Assembly: GCA_900708905.1 (NCBI GenBank)
Contig: CAADRB010000020.1
Coordinates: 1,750,644 to 1,814,643, forward strand
DNA from: Hymenolepis diminuta
Lineage: Eukaryota > Platyhelminthes > Cestoda > Cyclophyllidea > Hymenolepididae
DNA length: 64,000 nt
Reading direction: 5' to 3'
The notes beneath the pieces are model-generated. The model saw nothing but the letters and a program-made list of their open reading frames with translations, did no database searches and was not told the origin of the DNA. Position numbers and translations under genes: made by a program. Positions 61,370 to 64,000 of this stretch are shown here, piece after piece (positions within the stretch are counted from its first letter, which is position 1; each line of letters starts with the position of its first letter).

Positions 61370-61460
61370 ATATGCTGTGCTAATAGCCAATCATCAAGCG
61401 CCCAAACACCGCCTGAATACTTGATTGGCTCGACTCGCGAGCGTGTGCGCAGGTAGGCTC
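61370..61460. promoter_or_regulatory. paired inverted CCAAT boxes in a CpG-rich block
   Basis: AGCCAATCA at 61385 and its exact complement TGATTGGCT at 61422, followed by CGACTCGCGAGCGTGTGCGC. The first site is preceded by GTGCTAAT, and the site at 35767 is likewise preceded by GTGCTAA, so the two loci share a compound element. Confidence 0.
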
Positions 61461-61469
61461 TGCGTGCTA

Positions 61470-62990
61470 ATTTATGCCTCAATACACAAAAATAACTGAT
61501 ATCTCGACAATTCTTACGCAATTTATCGACTCAACTGTGACCTTGATGGGTGTAGCAAAGGGAAAAGTAGTTGTTAAAAGGGTCTAATTTATCTGAGATT
61601 CTTCTGGCTAGGAGGAAATGTGATCAAAATGCTGCTGGGGTAAAGCTGTCTCTAACATAATGGACACCACCATTTTCTGTCAACAGAGCTGGTCTATTTT
61701 TTTCTGTTCTTACTTCCTCTCTCTCCCCCTTAATCTATTTCCGGTAGACTTGTCAAAAACCAGCATTCTAATTCCCTCCCTCTCTAGTCCGCGGAACTAC
61801 AGTAAAAATGTCCTCACCGTGATTTAATTATTGAAATTAATTAATTGACTATGAAGTAGATTATAAATCATAGTTCTTTCCGCCAAATTTGCTTGAGTAA
61901 ATTCTGTTAATAAGCATTGAAATCACGCGTTTAAAATTACAACTAGAAGAAAAACATTCAAATGGTATGTAAAATGAAACTTCTAAAAGCGATCGATAAT
62001 TATAATTGAGAAAAAAATTAGAATGCAACGTAAAATTGTTATCAGATAAATATGAACTACAAAGTCATTCATATTTCAAATTTCGCCTCATATGCTGTTC
62101 AGATAATAATACTAATTAACATATTACAATGTAAAAACGAAATAGGAGGTAATCCATAGTGATTAAATAAACTAGATTTGTCATTGGGAATGATTTTGCA
62201 TCCACTCATTGATTTTAACGAATCATTATGCAAATTTGATTGCATTTGCACTAATAGTTACATGGACTTTTGAAAGTGCTCCGTAACTTCCCAGACGTGT
62301 TTGATTTTTTGGCCGAAGCAAAATTCAGGTCACACATAGTCATTACGACCATAAATATTATGAATAACTAAGTTGAAATCAACATTATATTATTTATTTA
62401 TTAAGTAAATGCGATCAGTACTATTAAAAGTATCATCGGACGAATTAAAGAATCGAAAATCTCTTTAATTAAAACACATCGGTAGATCACTGTTAAAATT
62501 TGAATCGTATAAGTTTGAAAGTTCTGTAAAAAGAAAAAAGAAGGAAATGGAGTGGTATGAAGGTTTGCTTTCAGTAAAACTGAAAATTTTAATGGAAGAA
62601 AAATGTTTGCATGATACCCATTTTGATTCTTTTAATAAAAACGGGTTGGGACTGTTAACGAAAGTTCAGCTTACAAGAAGAATGAATGACAGTTCTATTC
62701 TTTTCTAACTTTATGACGATATCGAAAACCTTTCATATGATATAGACATGGCTTATCCCAATTTTTAACTTGCCACCCCCCCCCCCTTTCCCCCCAAATA
62801 GAAGACTTATGCCCTCGCGTTTGAGCATCTTGCTGAGTTTTCTGCTGAAATATGTCTTTCCTGATTAACTAGGATTTATATCACTTCAGTATCTAACAAT
62901 CACTTGTCTATCGAAATTTTATGTAGACCGTCAGTCTTCTTATCTGAACCGACAGATTGGACCGATGAAATGTGTTTTTCGAAGCGAAAA
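61470..62990. other. AT-rich non-coding stretch
   Basis: A CTCTCTCTCCCCC tract near 61720 and the poly-C run at 62.78 kb. No coding signal. Confidence 0.
62776..62786. repeat. poly-C run
   Basis: Eleven C in a row, then TTT and six more C; rare in this AT-rich DNA. Confidence 0.
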
Positions 62991-62999
62991 ACTTTGTTT

Positions 63000-63345
63000 T
63001 TGTCAATTGTCTCCTTAGCTATCTGTCATCGGGACCAGAACACATGCAGACACCTACGTATATACGCAGAGCGAGTCTAAAGGGGCGGTGTAGTATCGGT
63101 ATGAGCGCTGTATCGTATGCCAATGTCTCTCTATCTCGTTCGAGCTTACAAGTTTTCTCGCATGTGAGCCAGCCCGTTCGCTAGCTCGCGCATATCAAAA
63201 TGATGGATTACGTCGCGTTTTCCAGACACCGCCATAGAACTTCAAAGGGCCGTCACCTCATGGCCCTTTTTCATCTGCCACCACCATTAGCCGTCACTGT
63301 GTGTCGTTACCATCTCTATCTCTCTCCCTCGCGTCCGACGAACAT
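63000..63345. promoter_or_regulatory. GC-elevated island
   Basis: Contains GTATCGGTATGAGCGC, CCCGTTCGCTAGCTCGCGC, TACGTCGCGTTTTCCAG and a CTCTATCTCTCTCCCTCGCG tract. No convincing coding frame. Confidence 0.
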
Positions 63346-63349
63346 TATT

Positions 63350-64000
63350 TGTGTGTTTTTGATTTATTGATCCTGCCTCGTCATTTCTCTTCACAATACC
63401 CACACTCTTCACAGACATCTGCCCATGTAAATGCTCAGAATTGTTTTATATCTCTAGGATATCTTTCTTATATTTCTTATCTATTGAAACTAATCTTTGA
63501 ATAATTTCTGCTAATGTCATCGGTACTACACACAATGCGACATCCGTAAATCAACCAAGTGCATATTAGTGTAGTGTGTCCATTCATCCACATAGACGTA
63601 ATTTTCCCATCCAAATACCAGTGTGTACGGGAACTTGATTTATCTGAACCCCTAAATCCTAACTCCGACTGTAATGACAAAACCATTAGTGGATAATTCC
63701 ATCTCTTTCTGTCTGTGGGAATTATTGCGATCTCTCTTTAATAAACCGGAATTCCCTAGATTTCGATAACCATTTTTGCCTGATTAAGTCATATATTACT
63801 ATAATCATTCTTGATAATGAGAGCTGAATTTGGCATTAAAATTATCAGTTAAGAATGTTGAAATAAATGTGAAATATTAGTCACAAAAAAATTAAGTTGA
63901 AATTGCATGAAATTTGCCCTAAGGCGTGAGAGATATTGATTTTTTATTTGTCCGTTAATGAGTCAACCCATCTAGGTTTACGCACACTGTGAATTTAATT
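63350..64000. other. AT-rich window end
   Basis: No feature recognised; short frames only. Confidence 0.

Noticed and set aside
1..64000. CRISPR array, phage, plasmid or bacterial operon features
   Set aside because: No regularly spaced repeats, dense ORFs or ribosome binding sites; the sequence is eukaryotic in character.

Overview
The window looks like AT-rich invertebrate nuclear DNA with one confidently identifiable protein-coding gene. That gene, on the minus strand at about 29.5-33.3 kb, encodes a large Ser/Pro-rich zinc-finger protein of the Teashirt family. It has three widely spaced fingers and an N-terminal PLDLS motif of the CtBP-binding type. No bacterial signals were found: there are no operons, ribosome binding sites or dense ORFs. 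A mariner DNA transposon, a tRNA-derived SINE family and AT-rich spacer packed with microsatellites all point to a metazoan. A flatworm (AT-rich genome, possibly a tapeworm) is my best guess, but this is an inference from the gene's character and the base composition and cannot be proven from this window.

Layout. 1-29 kb: gene-poor DNA downstream of the teashirt gene, holding SINE copies (about 6.9, 15.7, 18.8, 23.1, 23.3, 26.3 and 26.7 kb), an unclassified direct repeat (about 20 and 28.2 kb), and several islands of higher GC and simple-sequence content that look like regulatory DNA. 29.5-33.3 kb: the large teashirt exon, with a good 3' splice acceptor just upstream of the first Met. 33.3-33.75 kb: a GC-richer block with a TATA-like sequence, a CRE-like site, a (GT)n tract and GAGA-like motifs, a candidate promoter or 5' region. 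33.8-50 kb: upstream gene desert with further SINE copies, a CCAAT-box cluster at 35.6 kb, an inverted pair of decayed coding-like segments (41.3 and 43.0 kb) and more islands. 50.66-51.89 kb: one complete but dead mariner element. 52.3-53.2 kb: two direct repeats flanking a coding-like remnant. 53.2-64 kb: gene-poor DNA with islands at 56.7, 58.6, 61.4 and 63.1 kb.

The pattern is that of a developmental transcription-factor gene in a gene desert: one large exon surrounded by tens of kilobases with scattered short islands rich in CT/GA tracts, CCAAT boxes and TGACAG-like motifs. No prokaryotic-style system, CRISPR array or defence locus is present. The most notable items are the tRNA-like SINE family (one copy keeps a cloverleaf-capable head with an encoded CCA), the inverted coding-like duplicate at 41.3/43.0 kb, the CCAAT element shared between 35.8 and 61.4 kb, and the recurrent GAGCGAGAG-type motif.
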